50,469 nucleotides of DNA from Vitreoscilla sp. (lineage in GTDB: Bacteria > Pseudomonadota > Gammaproteobacteria > Burkholderiales > Burkholderiaceae_C), in the NCBI GenBank assembly GCA_018780145.1, contig JADMKA010000148.1, positions 1 to 50,469 of the forward strand, in the 5' to 3' direction. The notes under the pieces are model-generated. The model was given only the letters and a program-made list of their open reading frames with translations. It had not been told where the DNA came from and did not search any database. Below, in pieces: positions 8,011 to 22,933 of the stretch; the first letter of the stretch is position 1; each line of letters starts with the position of its first letter. Made by a program: the position numbers and the translations under genes.

Positions 8011-11000
8011 ATGGAATCGCCCCAGCCGACACCCACCGAGCCGCCCGCCAGTGGCTTGACTCTGCGCGACGTCTTTTCGCCGGCCGTGGATGGGCAGGTG
8101 GGATCCGAGCGGGCGGCGCGGCAATGGGCGCTGCCGGTGGGCCTGGCCTCGGCAGCCCAGGCCTGGGCGCGGGAGTCGGGCTGGGCGGAGGACACACCCG
8201 GTCTGGCCGCCTGGCTGCTGCTGCAACACCATTGGTGCGGTGGCGCCGAGGTGCGCCAGGCGGAGTGCGCCGCAGGTGCCACCCCCACCCAGTGCTGGCA
8301 CCCGGTGGACACCCACCAGGCCGTGCAGGCCTGGGTCGATGCGGTGGATCGCCGCCGCCAAGAAGGGCGGCCGGCACCCGACCCGGCGGCCATGGGCGAC
8401 AGCCTGTGGTGCAGCGGGCCGACGCCGGCCGCGCAGGCCAAGGCGCCGCTGATGCTGGGCGTCGATCCGGGTGATTCCGGTGCCTGGGTGCTTGACTTTG
8501 CGCCGTCCTGGGCGGGCGCCGAACGGTGTCGAGTCGTGGCCGAGGCGCTCGGTCAGACCCTCGGCAGCCTGCTGGCGAATCGCAGCCAGCCGCTGCGCGA
8601 GGTCCAGAGCCTCACCGACGCGCAGCGCGATCGCTGGATGGGTGTCTGGAACGAGCCGCTGCGAGCGATCGACCCCCGCCAGACGGTTCACGGCGCTTTC
8701 ACCCAGCAGGCCCTCACGGCGCCGGACCGCACCGCGTTGGCCTGGGCGGGGGGCAGCCTCAGTTACGCCGAACTGGACCGCCGTTCGGACGCATGGGCCC
8801 GCGCCCTGGTGGCACAGGGCGTAGGCCCGGGCGATCTGGTGGGGGTGTCGCTGGAGCGGTCGCCGCGGGCCATCGTCGCGTTGCTGGCCATCCTGAAATC
8901 CGGTGCGGCCTACCTGCCGGTGGACGCGGCCTACCCGGAAGAGCGCCTGGCCTTCATGCTGCGCGACGCGGGTGTGAAACGGCTGCTGGCCGCTGCGGGT
9001 GACACGGCGTGGCCCTCCGATGTGGCCGTCTGGGACCCTGATGCATGGGTCGACCCGGGTGGGGCGGTGCCCGTTGGAGGCAACACCGAGGCACTCGCCT
9101 ACGTGATGTACACCTCGGGCTCGACCGGCGTGCCCAAGGGCATCGCCATCGGGCACGGCGCCATCCTTCGGCTGGTGGTTGGTGCGCGCTACGTGGATCT
9201 CTCTCCGGCCGTGCGGATGATGCACGCCGCGCCGATCGGCTTCGACGCGTCGACGCTCGAGATCTGGGGCCCGCTGCTGAACGGTGGCTGCTGCGTCATC
9301 CACGACGAGGAACTGCCCACCCCGCAAGGCCTGGCGCGCACGATCAGCGGGCAAGGCGTCACCGCCGCCTGGCTGACGGCCGCCTTGTTCAATGCCGTGG
9401 TGGACGAGGGGCCGCAGCACCTGCGCGGCCTGAAGCAATTGCTGATCGGTGGCGAGGCCTTGTCGGTGCCGCACGTGCGCCGCACGCTGCAGGCCTTGCC
9501 CGAGATGACGCTCATCAATGGCTACGGGCCCACCGAGTGCACCACCTTCATCGCCACCCACCCGATCCCGGCTGACCTGCCGGCCGATGCGCGTTCCGTG
9601 CCCATCGGGCGGCCGATCACCGACACCCACCTCTACATCCTGGGCCCTGGCGGGCATCTGATGCCCGAGGGCCTGGTCGGCGAGTTGCATGCCGGCGGCC
9701 GCGGCCTGGCGCGCGGCTACCTCGGTCGCGACGAGCTCAATGCCGAACGGTTCGTGCAGCACCGTTTCGGTGACACCACCGAGCGCCTGTATCGCACGGG
9801 CGATCTGGCGCGCATCGGCCCTGATGGCGTGATCGAGTTCATCGGCCGCGCCGATGGCCAGGTGAAGGTGCGCGGATTCCGCATCGAGCTCGGCGAGATC
9901 GAATCGGCACTGGCCAGCCACCCGGCCGTTCAGCGCTGCGCCGTGCTGGCCATGAAGGACGCCGCGGGTCAGGCCCGGCTGGTCGCCTACCTGGTCGCTG
10001 CGGGCGAGCCGGCCCCAACCGCCCATTTGCGCAGCCACCTGGCCAGCCGGTTGCCCGAATTCATGGTGCCGGCAGCCTATGTGTGGATGCCGGCGTTGCC
10101 GATCACCGCCAACGGCAAGCTCGACCGGCACGCCTTGCCTTCGCCGTCGGTCGAGCGCCCCGACCTGAGCGTGCCCTACGAAGCCCCCGCGACCCCTGCC
10201 GAGCAGCGGGTGTGCCAGGCCTTTGCGGAGGTGCTGGGCCTGCAGTCGGTGGGCCGGCAGGACAACTTCTTCGAACTCGGCGGCAACTCGCTGGCCGTGC
10301 TGCGTGTGCTGGCCCGGCTGGCGCGCGATGGCGAGACCCGGCTGGCGCCCAAGGCCTTCTTCCGGCTGCCCACGCCGGCAGGCCTGGCACGTGAATTGAG
10401 CGGAGCCGGTGGCAGCGGCGTCGACGGGCAGCGCCTGGCGCGCCGCGCCGCGACCACCGCCGCCGAGCCGATCGCCATCGTCGGCATGGCCGGGCGCTTC
10501 CCGGGGGCTGCAGACGTCGATCGTTTCTGGCGCATGCTCTGCGACGGCCAGGACGGCATCACCACCTTCAGCCCCGAGCAACTCGACCCCAGCCTGCCGG
10601 CGGAATTGACCACCGACGCCGACTACGTGCGCGCCCGCGGGGTGATCGACCAGGTCGACCAGTTCGACGCCGCCTTCTTCGGCATCTCGCCGCGCGAGGC
10701 GGAGTTGATGGATCCGCAGCAGCGGGTCTTCCTGGAGGTCTGCTGGGAGTGCCTGGAGCGCGCCGGCCATGCGCCGGATGCCACCCACATGCCGGTGGGT
10801 GTCTTCGCCGGCATGTACAACGCCAGCTACTTCCAGCGGCATCTGCTGCACCGGCCGGACCTGATCGCCAGGCTCGGCGAGTTCCAGGTCATGCTGGCCA
10901 ACGAGAAGGACTACATCGCCACCCGGGTGGCGCACCGGTTGAACCTCACCGGCCCCGCGGTCAGCGTGCACACGGCCTGTTCGACCTCGCTGGTGGCCAT

Positions 11001-14000
11001 CGCCCAGGCCGTCGCCAGCCTGCGAGCCGGGCAGTGCGACATGGCGCTGGCCGGCGGTGTTTCCATCACCTGCCCGCCGAACAGCGGCTACCTCTACCAG
11101 GACGGCGCCATGCTGTCGCCGGACGGCCGCACGCGCAGCTTCGACGCCCAGGCGCGTGGCACCGTCTTCAGCGACGGAGCCAGCGTGGTGCTGCTGAAGC
11201 GGCTGAGCGATGCCCTGGCCGATGGCGACCAGGTCTGGGCGCTGATCCGCGGCGTGGCCGTCAACAACGACGGGCGCGACAAGGCGAGCTTCACCGCGCC
11301 GAGCGTCGATGGCCAGGCGGCCGTCGTCGCGGCGGCCTTGCGCGCAGCCGAAGTCGATGCCCGCAGCATCTCGTACGTCGAGACCCATGGCACTGCCACG
11401 CCCATGGGCGACCCGGTCGAGGTCGAGGCCCTGACCCGCGCCTACCGCCAGCAGACCGCCGACACCGGCTTCTGCCGCATCGGCTCGCTGAAGAGCAACG
11501 TCGGCCACATGGTCACGGCCGCGGGTGCCGCGGGCGTCATCAAGACGGCCCTGGCCCTGGCCCACGAACACCTGCCGCCCAGCATCCATTTCGACAGCCC
11601 GAACCCGCAGATCGACTTCGCCACCAGCCCGTTCGGCGTTCAGTCCGTCGGTGAACCGTGGCCGCGCGGCCGGGCCCCTCGCCGGGCCGGCGTGAGCAGC
11701 TTCGGTGTCGGCGGCACCAATGCCCATGCGGTGCTGGAAGAGGCGCCGGTGCAGGTGCCGTCGGTGCCGGCCGTCGGGCCGCAGCTGCTGATGTTGTCTG
11801 CGCGCTCCGCGGCGGCGCTGGCGGCGCAGGCCTCGCGACTGGCCGAGCACCTGGGCCGCGATCCGGCGCTCAACCTCGCCGATGTGGCGCACACCCTGCA
11901 AGCCGGCCGCAGCGCCTTCGTGCACCGGCTGGCCGTGGCCGCCGGCTCGGTTGACGAGGCCGTGGCCCAACTGGCATCGGCCGATGCACCTTGGCGAGTG
12001 GCCCGCGCCCTGGGGGGCCAGCAGCGCGCCATGGTCTGGATGTTCCCTGGCCAGGGCAGCCAGTACGGCGGCATGGGCCGCGCCCTGTACGAACGCGACA
12101 GCCATTTCAAGGCGGCCCTCGACGAGGCCTTGGCCGCCATGCGGGGCGTGGTGGCGGTCGATCTGAAGGCGCGCATCTTCGAGGGCGACGATGCGGCCTT
12201 GGTCGACACTGCGGTCACGCAGCCGGCGCTGTTCTGCATCGAGTACGCGTTGGCGCGTGCCTGGATGTCGCGCGTGGGCGCCCCGGTGGCGTTGATCGGC
12301 CACAGCGTCGGCGAGTTCGCCGCGGCGGTGATCGCCGGGGTGATGAGCCTGCCCGATGCCGCCCGGCTGGTGGCGCGGCGCGGCGCCCTGATGCAAGCCC
12401 AGCCGCCCGGCGGCATGCTGGCGGTGCGCCTGCCGCGTGAGCAGGTCGAGGCCCGGCTGCCACCCGAGCTGTCCCTGGCCGCCGAGAACGCGCCGATGGC
12501 CTGCGTGGTGGCCGGGCCCCGTCCGGCATTGGCCGCCTGGGCCTCGCAACTCGAGGCCGAGGGCATCGTCGCCCGAGCCTTGCACACCTCCCACGCCTTC
12601 CACTCGGCCATGATGGAGCCGGCGGTCGAGGCCTTTGCGCAGGAGCTTCAGGGGGTGGCGCTCAGCGCCCCGACCCTGCCGATTGCTTCGACGCTGACCG
12701 GCACCTGGATGCGTGCAGAGGACGCGACGGATCCGCGCTACTGGGCGCGCCATCTGCGCGAGACGGTGCAGTTCTCACGGGCCGTTCTCACCGTGCTGGA
12801 GCAGCACACGGCCGTGTTCCTGGAGCTCGGCCCTCGTGCCATGCTGTCCGCCCTGGCCCGCCAGCACAACCAGGCCGGCCGGCCGCCACCGGTGGCGGTG
12901 GCCAGCCTGGCGGACAACCCTTCCGACGAACTCCACGCCTGGCAACTGGCGCTGGGCCATCTCTGGACGCTGGGGCACGACCCGCGCGAATCCGCCGCGT
13001 TCCCGGCCACGGGCCGGCGCCGTGTGGTGCTGCCCACGTACCCCTTCGAACGCAAGCGCTTCTGGGTCGATGCGCCCGTGCGTGCCGCCGCGGTGAGCGC
13101 GGCCGCGCCGCCGGCACTCCCCGCAGCCGCTGCACCCGACACCCCCATTCCCGCATCAGGACCGACCGCCATGACCACCATCGCCTCTGCTGACGCGTCG
13201 AGCCCCCGCCGGGCTCAGCTGGCCGCCCGACTGCGCGTGCTGTTCGAGGACATCTCCGGCTCCGATTTCGGCGAGGTGGATCTGTCCAGCGGCTTCGTCG
13301 AGCTGGGGCTGGATTCGCTCACGCTGACCCAGGCTGCCCTGCAGGTCAAGGGCGAGTTCAAGGTGGACATCAGCTTCCGCCAGCTGATGGAGAAGTACCG
13401 CAGCATCGACGCCCTGGCCGGCCACCTGGACAGCGTGCTGCCTGCCGAGGCCGCCCCGGCCGCCGCCGCGCCGTTGGTGGCAACAGCACCGGCGATGGCC
13501 TCCACGATGGCCGCCATGCCGGCGATGAGTGGCCCGATGGCTGGCGGCGACCTGGTGCAGCAGGTGATCCAGCAGCAGATGCAGCTGATGGCGCAGCAGC
13601 TGGCGATGCTGCGCGGCGGGGCACCGATGCCTGTTGCACAGGCACCGGCCGTTGCCGTCATGGCGGCCCCGGCAGCCGGTGCTCTCCCGGCCAAGCCAGC
13701 GGCGGCGGAGGAGGGCGGTGCGGTCCGCTACGACGTCAAGAAGGCTTTCGGCGCCATTGCCCGCATCCATACCCAGCCCAGTGAGCTGACCGACCGGCAG
13801 CGCGCTCGCCTGAACGCCTTCATGCGCCGCTACACCGAGCGCACCCAGCGCAGCAAGGCCTATACCACCGAGCACCGCGGCCGCCTGGCTGACCCCCGCG
13901 TGGTCAACGGGTTCCGGCCGATGACCAAGGAGATCACGTACCAGATCGTCGTCGAGCGCTCCAAGGGCTCGCGGATGTGGGATCTGGACGGCAACGAGTA

Positions 14001-15270
14001 CGTGGATGTGCTGAACGGCTTCGGCATGAACATGTTCGGCTGGCAGCCCGATTTCGTGCAGGCCGCCGTGCGCGAGCAGCTCGAGCTCGGCTACGAGATC
14101 GGCCCGCAGCACCCCCTGGCCGGCGAGGTGGCCGAGCTGGTCTGCGAACTCACCGGCTTCGACCGTGCCGGCCTGTGCAACACCGGCTCCGAGGCGGTGA
14201 TGGCAGCGGTGCGCATCGCCCGCACCGTCACCGGCCGCAAGACCCTGGTGCTGTTCACCGGCTCCTACCACGGCACGATGGACGAGGTGCTGGTGCGGGC
14301 AGGGCGCAATGCCAAGGGGATCCCGGCAGCCCCCGGCATCATGTCCGGGGTGTTCGGCGACGTGCGGGTGCTGGAGTACGGCACCGACGAGTCGCTGGAG
14401 TTCATCCGCAACAACGCCGGCGACCTGGCCGCCGTGCTGGTGGAGCCGGTGCAAAGCCGCCGGCCCGATTTCCAGCCGCGCGAGTTTCTGCGCGAGGTGC
14501 GCGAGATCACCGAGAACAGCGGCACCTGCCTGATCTTCGACGAGGTCATCACCGGCTTCCGGGCCCACCTGGGCGGCATGCAGGCGGTGTTCGGCATCCG
14601 CGCCGACCTGGCCTGCTATGGCAAGGTGATCGGCGGCGGCTTCCCGGTCGGCGTGATCGCCGGCAAGCGCGACTACATGGACGCACTGGACGGGGGCGCC
14701 TGGCAGTACGGCGACGACTCCATCCCCACGGTCGGCGTCACCTACTTCGCCGGCACCTTCGTGCGCCACCCGCTGGCGCTGGCTGCGGCCAAGGCCTCGC
14801 TGCTACACCTGAAAAACGCCGGCAACGCGCTGCAGACCCAGCTGAACCTGCACACCGCCGCCATGGCCGACGAGTTGAACGCCTACTGCCGCGAGGCCGG
14901 CGCGCCGCTGGAGATCCGCCACTTCGCGTCGCTGTGGCGCGTCTCCTGGCTGGAAGACCACCCCCTGCAGGATCTGCTGTTCGCGATGATGCGCAGCCGG
15001 GGTGTCCACATCCTCGACAACTTCCCCTGCTTCATGACCACGGCCCACACGGCCGATGACATCGCCGTCATCAAGTCGGCTTTCCGTGAGTCGGTGGCCG
15101 AACTGCAGGAGGCCGGCTTCCTGCCACGCAGCGCCAACGCGGCAGCGGTCTTCGACGCCACGCGCCCGCCGGTGCCCAATGCCAAGCTGGGCCGCGACAA
15201 GGAGGGCCGCCCGGCCTGGTTCGTGCCGGATGCCGCCACGCCCGGCAAGTATGTCAAGCTGGACCACTGA
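8011..15270 (+). CDS. Hybrid NRPS-PKS megasynthase: (partial C)-A-PCP-KS-AT-ACP-aminotransferase
   Basis: A 2419-aa assembly-line enzyme. Residues 1-225 resemble the C-terminal part of a condensation domain without the HHxxxDG motif. The A domain (about 235-735) has YTSGSTG at 367-373 and NGYGPTE at 503-509; the pocket read by eye is D-A-L-W-L-G-G-T-F-K, close to valine codes. A PCP follows (LGGNSL, Ser760). The KS (about 815-1240) has TACSTS with Cys990, ETHGTA and SNVGH, so the Cys-His-His triad is intact. The AT has GHSVGE with Ser1432 and HAFH, indicating malonyl-CoA. The ACP has LGLDSL, Ser1769. After a Gln/Met/Ala-rich linker, a PLP aminotransferase of the glutamate-1-semialdehyde/MycA type follows (CYGKVIGGG, Lys2205). 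No KR, DH or ER is present. Predicted chemistry: aminoacyl plus malonyl gives a beta-keto acyl, then a beta-amino acyl unit. The next synthetase starts 9 bases later. Confidence 0.9.
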   Translation: MESPQPTPTEPPASGLTLRDVFSPAVDGQVGSERAARQWALPVGLASAAQAWARESGWAEDTPGLAAWLLLQHHWCGGAEVRQAECAAGATPTQCWHPVDTHQAVQAWVDAVDRRRQEGRPAPDPAAMGDSLWCSGPTPAAQAKAPLMLGVDPGDSGAWVLDFAPSWAGAERCRVVAEALGQTLGSLLANRSQPLREVQSLTDAQRDRWMGVWNEPLRAIDPRQTVHGAFTQQALTAPDRTALAWAGGSLSYAELDRRSDAWARALVAQGVGPGDLVGVSLERSPRAIVALLAILKSGAAYLPVDAAYPEERLAFMLRDAGVKRLLAAAGDTAWPSDVAVWDPDAWVDPGGAVPVGGNTEALAYVMYTSGSTGVPKGIAIGHGAILRLVVGARYVDLSPAVRMMHAAPIGFDASTLEIWGPLLNGGCCVIHDEELPTPQGLARTISGQGVTAAWLTAALFNAVVDEGPQHLRGLKQLLIGGEALSVPHVRRTLQALPEMTLINGYGPTECTTFIATHPIPADLPADARSVPIGRPITDTHLYILGPGGHLMPEGLVGELHAGGRGLARGYLGRDELNAERFVQHRFGDTTERLYRTGDLARIGPDGVIEFIGRADGQVKVRGFRIELGEIESALASHPAVQRCAVLAMKDAAGQARLVAYLVAAGEPAPTAHLRSHLASRLPEFMVPAAYVWMPALPITANGKLDRHALPSPSVERPDLSVPYEAPATPAEQRVCQAFAEVLGLQSVGRQDNFFELGGNSLAVLRVLARLARDGETRLAPKAFFRLPTPAGLARELSGAGGSGVDGQRLARRAATTAAEPIAIVGMAGRFPGAADVDRFWRMLCDGQDGITTFSPEQLDPSLPAELTTDADYVRARGVIDQVDQFDAAFFGISPREAELMDPQQRVFLEVCWECLERAGHAPDATHMPVGVFAGMYNASYFQRHLLHRPDLIARLGEFQVMLANEKDYIATRVAHRLNLTGPAVSVHTACSTSLVAIAQAVASLRAGQCDMALAGGVSITCPPNSGYLYQDGAMLSPDGRTRSFDAQARGTVFSDGASVVLLKRLSDALADGDQVWALIRGVAVNNDGRDKASFTAPSVDGQAAVVAAALRAAEVDARSISYVETHGTATPMGDPVEVEALTRAYRQQTADTGFCRIGSLKSNVGHMVTAAGAAGVIKTALALAHEHLPPSIHFDSPNPQIDFATSPFGVQSVGEPWPRGRAPRRAGVSSFGVGGTNAHAVLEEAPVQVPSVPAVGPQLLMLSARSAAALAAQASRLAEHLGRDPALNLADVAHTLQAGRSAFVHRLAVAAGSVDEAVAQLASADAPWRVARALGGQQRAMVWMFPGQGSQYGGMGRALYERDSHFKAALDEALAAMRGVVAVDLKARIFEGDDAALVDTAVTQPALFCIEYALARAWMSRVGAPVALIGHSVGEFAAAVIAGVMSLPDAARLVARRGALMQAQPPGGMLAVRLPREQVEARLPPELSLAAENAPMACVVAGPRPALAAWASQLEAEGIVARALHTSHAFHSAMMEPAVEAFAQELQGVALSAPTLPIASTLTGTWMRAEDATDPRYWARHLRETVQFSRAVLTVLEQHTAVFLELGPRAMLSALARQHNQAGRPPPVAVASLADNPSDELHAWQLALGHLWTLGHDPRESAAFPATGRRRVVLPTYPFERKRFWVDAPVRAAAVSAAAPPALPAAAAPDTPIPASGPTAMTTIASADASSPRRAQLAARLRVLFEDISGSDFGEVDLSSGFVELGLDSLTLTQAALQVKGEFKVDISFRQLMEKYRSIDALAGHLDSVLPAEAAPAAAAPLVATAPAMASTMAAMPAMSGPMAGGDLVQQVIQQQMQLMAQQLAMLRGGAPMPVAQAPAVAVMAAPAAGALPAKPAAAEEGGAVRYDVKKAFGAIARIHTQPSELTDRQRARLNAFMRRYTERTQRSKAYTTEHRGRLADPRVVNGFRPMTKEITYQIVVERSKGSRMWDLDGNEYVDVLNGFGMNMFGWQPDFVQAAVREQLELGYEIGPQHPLAGEVAELVCELTGFDRAGLCNTGSEAVMAAVRIARTVTGRKTLVLFTGSYHGTMDEVLVRAGRNAKGIPAAPGIMSGVFGDVRVLEYGTDESLEFIRNNAGDLAAVLVEPVQSRRPDFQPREFLREVREITENSGTCLIFDEVITGFRAHLGGMQAVFGIRADLACYGKVIGGGFPVGVIAGKRDYMDALDGGAWQYGDDSIPTVGVTYFAGTFVRHPLALAAAKASLLHLKNAGNALQTQLNLHTAAMADELNAYCREAGAPLEIRHFASLWRVSWLEDHPLQDLLFAMMRSRGVHILDNFPCFMTTAHTADDIAVIKSAFRESVAELQEAGFLPRSANAAAVFDATRPPVPNAKLGRDKEGRPAWFVPDAATPGKYVKLDH

Positions 15271-15279
15271 GCACCGCCG

Positions 15280-21084
<5,805 letters not shown>

Positions 21085-21091
21085 CGGCCCC

Positions 21092-22180
21092 ATGAGAGTC
21101 GCCCTGCTGGCAGTCGGCCTCGCCCTGCTGCTCGCCGTGGCGGTGGCGGTGGCTCTGGCCTATGGCGGGGTCGGCAGGGCACGCCAGGGTGCCCGCGCGG
21201 CGCAGGCCGTGCCGATCGGCATCCTCGGTGACTCGGACAGCCAGTCCTACCAGGGCCGGATTCCCATCGGGAGCCCCGGCACATCTGCGGGCGGAGCCTT
21301 CCACGCCACCACGCTGCAATGGCCGGAGGTGCTGGCCCGGCTTCGGCCAGGGCAGGTCGACCTGGGGGAGTGGGGGGTCTGGGGGCTGCCGCGATGGCTG
21401 TCGATGGCCCGGGTGCGCGATGGTCTGGCCCTGCGCTGGCGCGGCCCCCGCAAGGAGGACTATCGGCACAACCTCGCCTGGCCCAGCGGCTGTGACGATC
21501 TGAACGAGCGCCCGTGGCGCCAGACCCAGCGGCTCGTGGACATCATGGACGAGGACCCCGAGGCCTGGCGCCGCGGGGTGGTGGTGATCCGCATCGGTGT
21601 CAATGACTTCGGCAAGGAGTCGCTGGATCTGCTGGCTGTCGACAGCACGTCGCCCTCCGTGCATGGCCAGATGCAGGCCTGCGTGCGCCAGATCCGCGAG
21701 GCCGTGCGCCTGATCCGCCAACGCCATGTGGACACGCGCATCGTGGTCGTGGGCATCTTCAACAACGTGCATTGGCCTGAGTACCTGGCCCGCTTCCAGG
21801 CGCCCGACGCCTTGCGCCGCATCGACGACGGGCTGGATGCCTTCGACAATGCCTTGCGATCCTTCGCCGGCGAGCAGCCCGGTGTGGCCTTCTTCGACGA
21901 CCGAGCCTGGTTTTCCAAGCACTGGGGTGGGCGGGATCCGGCCGGGCAGCCCGCCTACCGGACCGTGGTGATCGGTGATGTGCTCCAAGTGACCAACACC
22001 GCGGGCGATGCGCCCAGCAACTCGGTGATCGCCAACGGCCACGCCGGCCTGGTGTGGAACGTCCTGTGGGTGCAGGAACTGGTCGGCCTGCTGCGCTCGG
22101 CGCTGCAGGTGCCCATCGACCCGGTGACGGACGACGAGGTCCGTGCGTTCGTTGCGGCGCTGCTGCGCACACCGCGCTGA
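21092..22180 (+). CDS. SGNH/GDSL-type hydrolase with N-terminal membrane anchor
   Basis: A 362-aa protein. The first 25 residues are a strongly hydrophobic Leu/Val/Ala segment, suggesting a signal anchor or signal peptide with the rest in the periplasm. Block I is seen as GILGDSDSQSY (Ser nucleophile in GDS), block III as RIGVNDFG, and block V as NGHAG with the catalytic His. The usual Asp three residues before that His is Ala, so the enzyme may use a Ser-His dyad or may be a divergent member. It lies between the NRPS and the phosphopantetheinyl transferase with gaps of 7 and 9 bases, so it is almost certainly co-transcribed with them. Removal of an acyl group or other ester hydrolysis on the product is a guess. 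Confidence 0.65.
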   Translation: MRVALLAVGLALLLAVAVAVALAYGGVGRARQGARAAQAVPIGILGDSDSQSYQGRIPIGSPGTSAGGAFHATTLQWPEVLARLRPGQVDLGEWGVWGLPRWLSMARVRDGLALRWRGPRKEDYRHNLAWPSGCDDLNERPWRQTQRLVDIMDEDPEAWRRGVVVIRIGVNDFGKESLDLLAVDSTSPSVHGQMQACVRQIREAVRLIRQRHVDTRIVVVGIFNNVHWPEYLARFQAPDALRRIDDGLDAFDNALRSFAGEQPGVAFFDDRAWFSKHWGGRDPAGQPAYRTVVIGDVLQVTNTAGDAPSNSVIANGHAGLVWNVLWVQELVGLLRSALQVPIDPVTDDEVRAFVAALLRTPR

Positions 22181-22189
22181 AGGTCTGGC

Positions 22190-22843
22190 ATGCGGGCTGT
22201 CCATTGTCAGGGGCCGGCTCAGGTCTGGTGGGTTTCGCTCGATGGCCGGAACCCGGCTGCGGACGGGTCCGCGGTGTCGCTGGATGAGCAGCAGCGGGCC
22301 TGTTCTTTCGTGTTCGACCTGGACAGGCAGCGCCACGTGGCATCGCACGCGGCGTTGCGCGAAATCCTGGCCAGGCACCTGGGCTGCGAGCCTGTGTCGC
22401 TGCGCTTCGCCGCGGGCCCGCACGGCAAACCCAGGCTTGCCGACCCGACCCGCCCCCACTTCAACCTGAGCCACAGCCAGGGCGGCGCGCTGATCGCACT
22501 CAGTGCCGGCCCGGAGGTCGGCGTCGACCTGGAGGCCGCGCGCGACTTGGACGACGCGGCAGTGCTTGCCGCACGGGTGTTCACACCGGCCGAGCAGGAG
22601 GAATGGCTCCGCACGCCGCAGCCGTTGCAATCCCGCGCGTTCCTGAGCGGCTGGACACGCAAGGAGGCCTGCCTCAAGGCCATCGGTTCGGGGCTGTCGG
22701 TGGAGCCCGCCACCTTCGAAGCCGGTCTGGATCCATGCAACCGGATGGTTCGGATGGGCACCCCGGGCTGGCCCGCCCATGTGGAGGTGCATTCGCTGGA
22801 CCTCGGCCCTGACTGGCTGGGCGCCGTGGCCTGGGTGCGCTGA
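22190..22843 (+). CDS. Sfp-type 4'-phosphopantetheinyl transferase
   Basis: Transfers the phosphopantetheine arm of CoA to the Ser of carrier proteins; here the natural targets are the PCPs and ACP of the two upstream synthetases (Ser760, Ser1769, Ser1026, Ser1596). The 217-aa protein has the family motifs in order: FNLSHSQGG from residue 91, VGVDLE with Asp113 and Glu115 (Mg2+ ligands), and WTRKEACLKAIGSGL from residue 155 with the key K-E-A. The length matches the Sfp/Gsp class. It lies 9 bases after the SGNH hydrolase, with GAAGG upstream of the ATG, and appears to be the last gene of the operon; the next gene is convergent. Confidence 0.92.
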   Translation: MRAVHCQGPAQVWWVSLDGRNPAADGSAVSLDEQQRACSFVFDLDRQRHVASHAALREILARHLGCEPVSLRFAAGPHGKPRLADPTRPHFNLSHSQGGALIALSAGPEVGVDLEAARDLDDAAVLAARVFTPAEQEEWLRTPQPLQSRAFLSGWTRKEACLKAIGSGLSVEPATFEAGLDPCNRMVRMGTPGWPAHVEVHSLDLGPDWLGAVAWVR

Positions 22844-22874
22844 GATGGAGCACCCGGTGCCGGGGTACCGGCCC

Positions 22875-22891
22875 CACCCGCCGAGCGGGTG
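22875..22891. terminator. Possible hairpin between convergent PPTase and glycosyltransferase genes
   Basis: CACCCG-CCGAG-CGGGTG gives a 6-bp GC-rich stem in the 90-base gap between the convergent genes. There is no T-run on either side, so if it stops transcription it is not a standard intrinsic terminator. Nothing else is seen in this gap. Confidence 0.25.
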
Positions 22892-22933
22892 CTCAGCCGG
22901 CTCGGGGCGGCCCGGCGCTCGGCTGGTGCCGCG

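Noticed and set aside
7789-12753. Very long open frame on the minus strand opposite the NRPS-PKS gene (and a similar one at 15997-19812)
   Set aside because: Codon-phase mirror of a high-GC coding strand; composition is Gly/Arg/His/Gln-rich without recognisable motifs, and the plus-strand domains are unambiguous.
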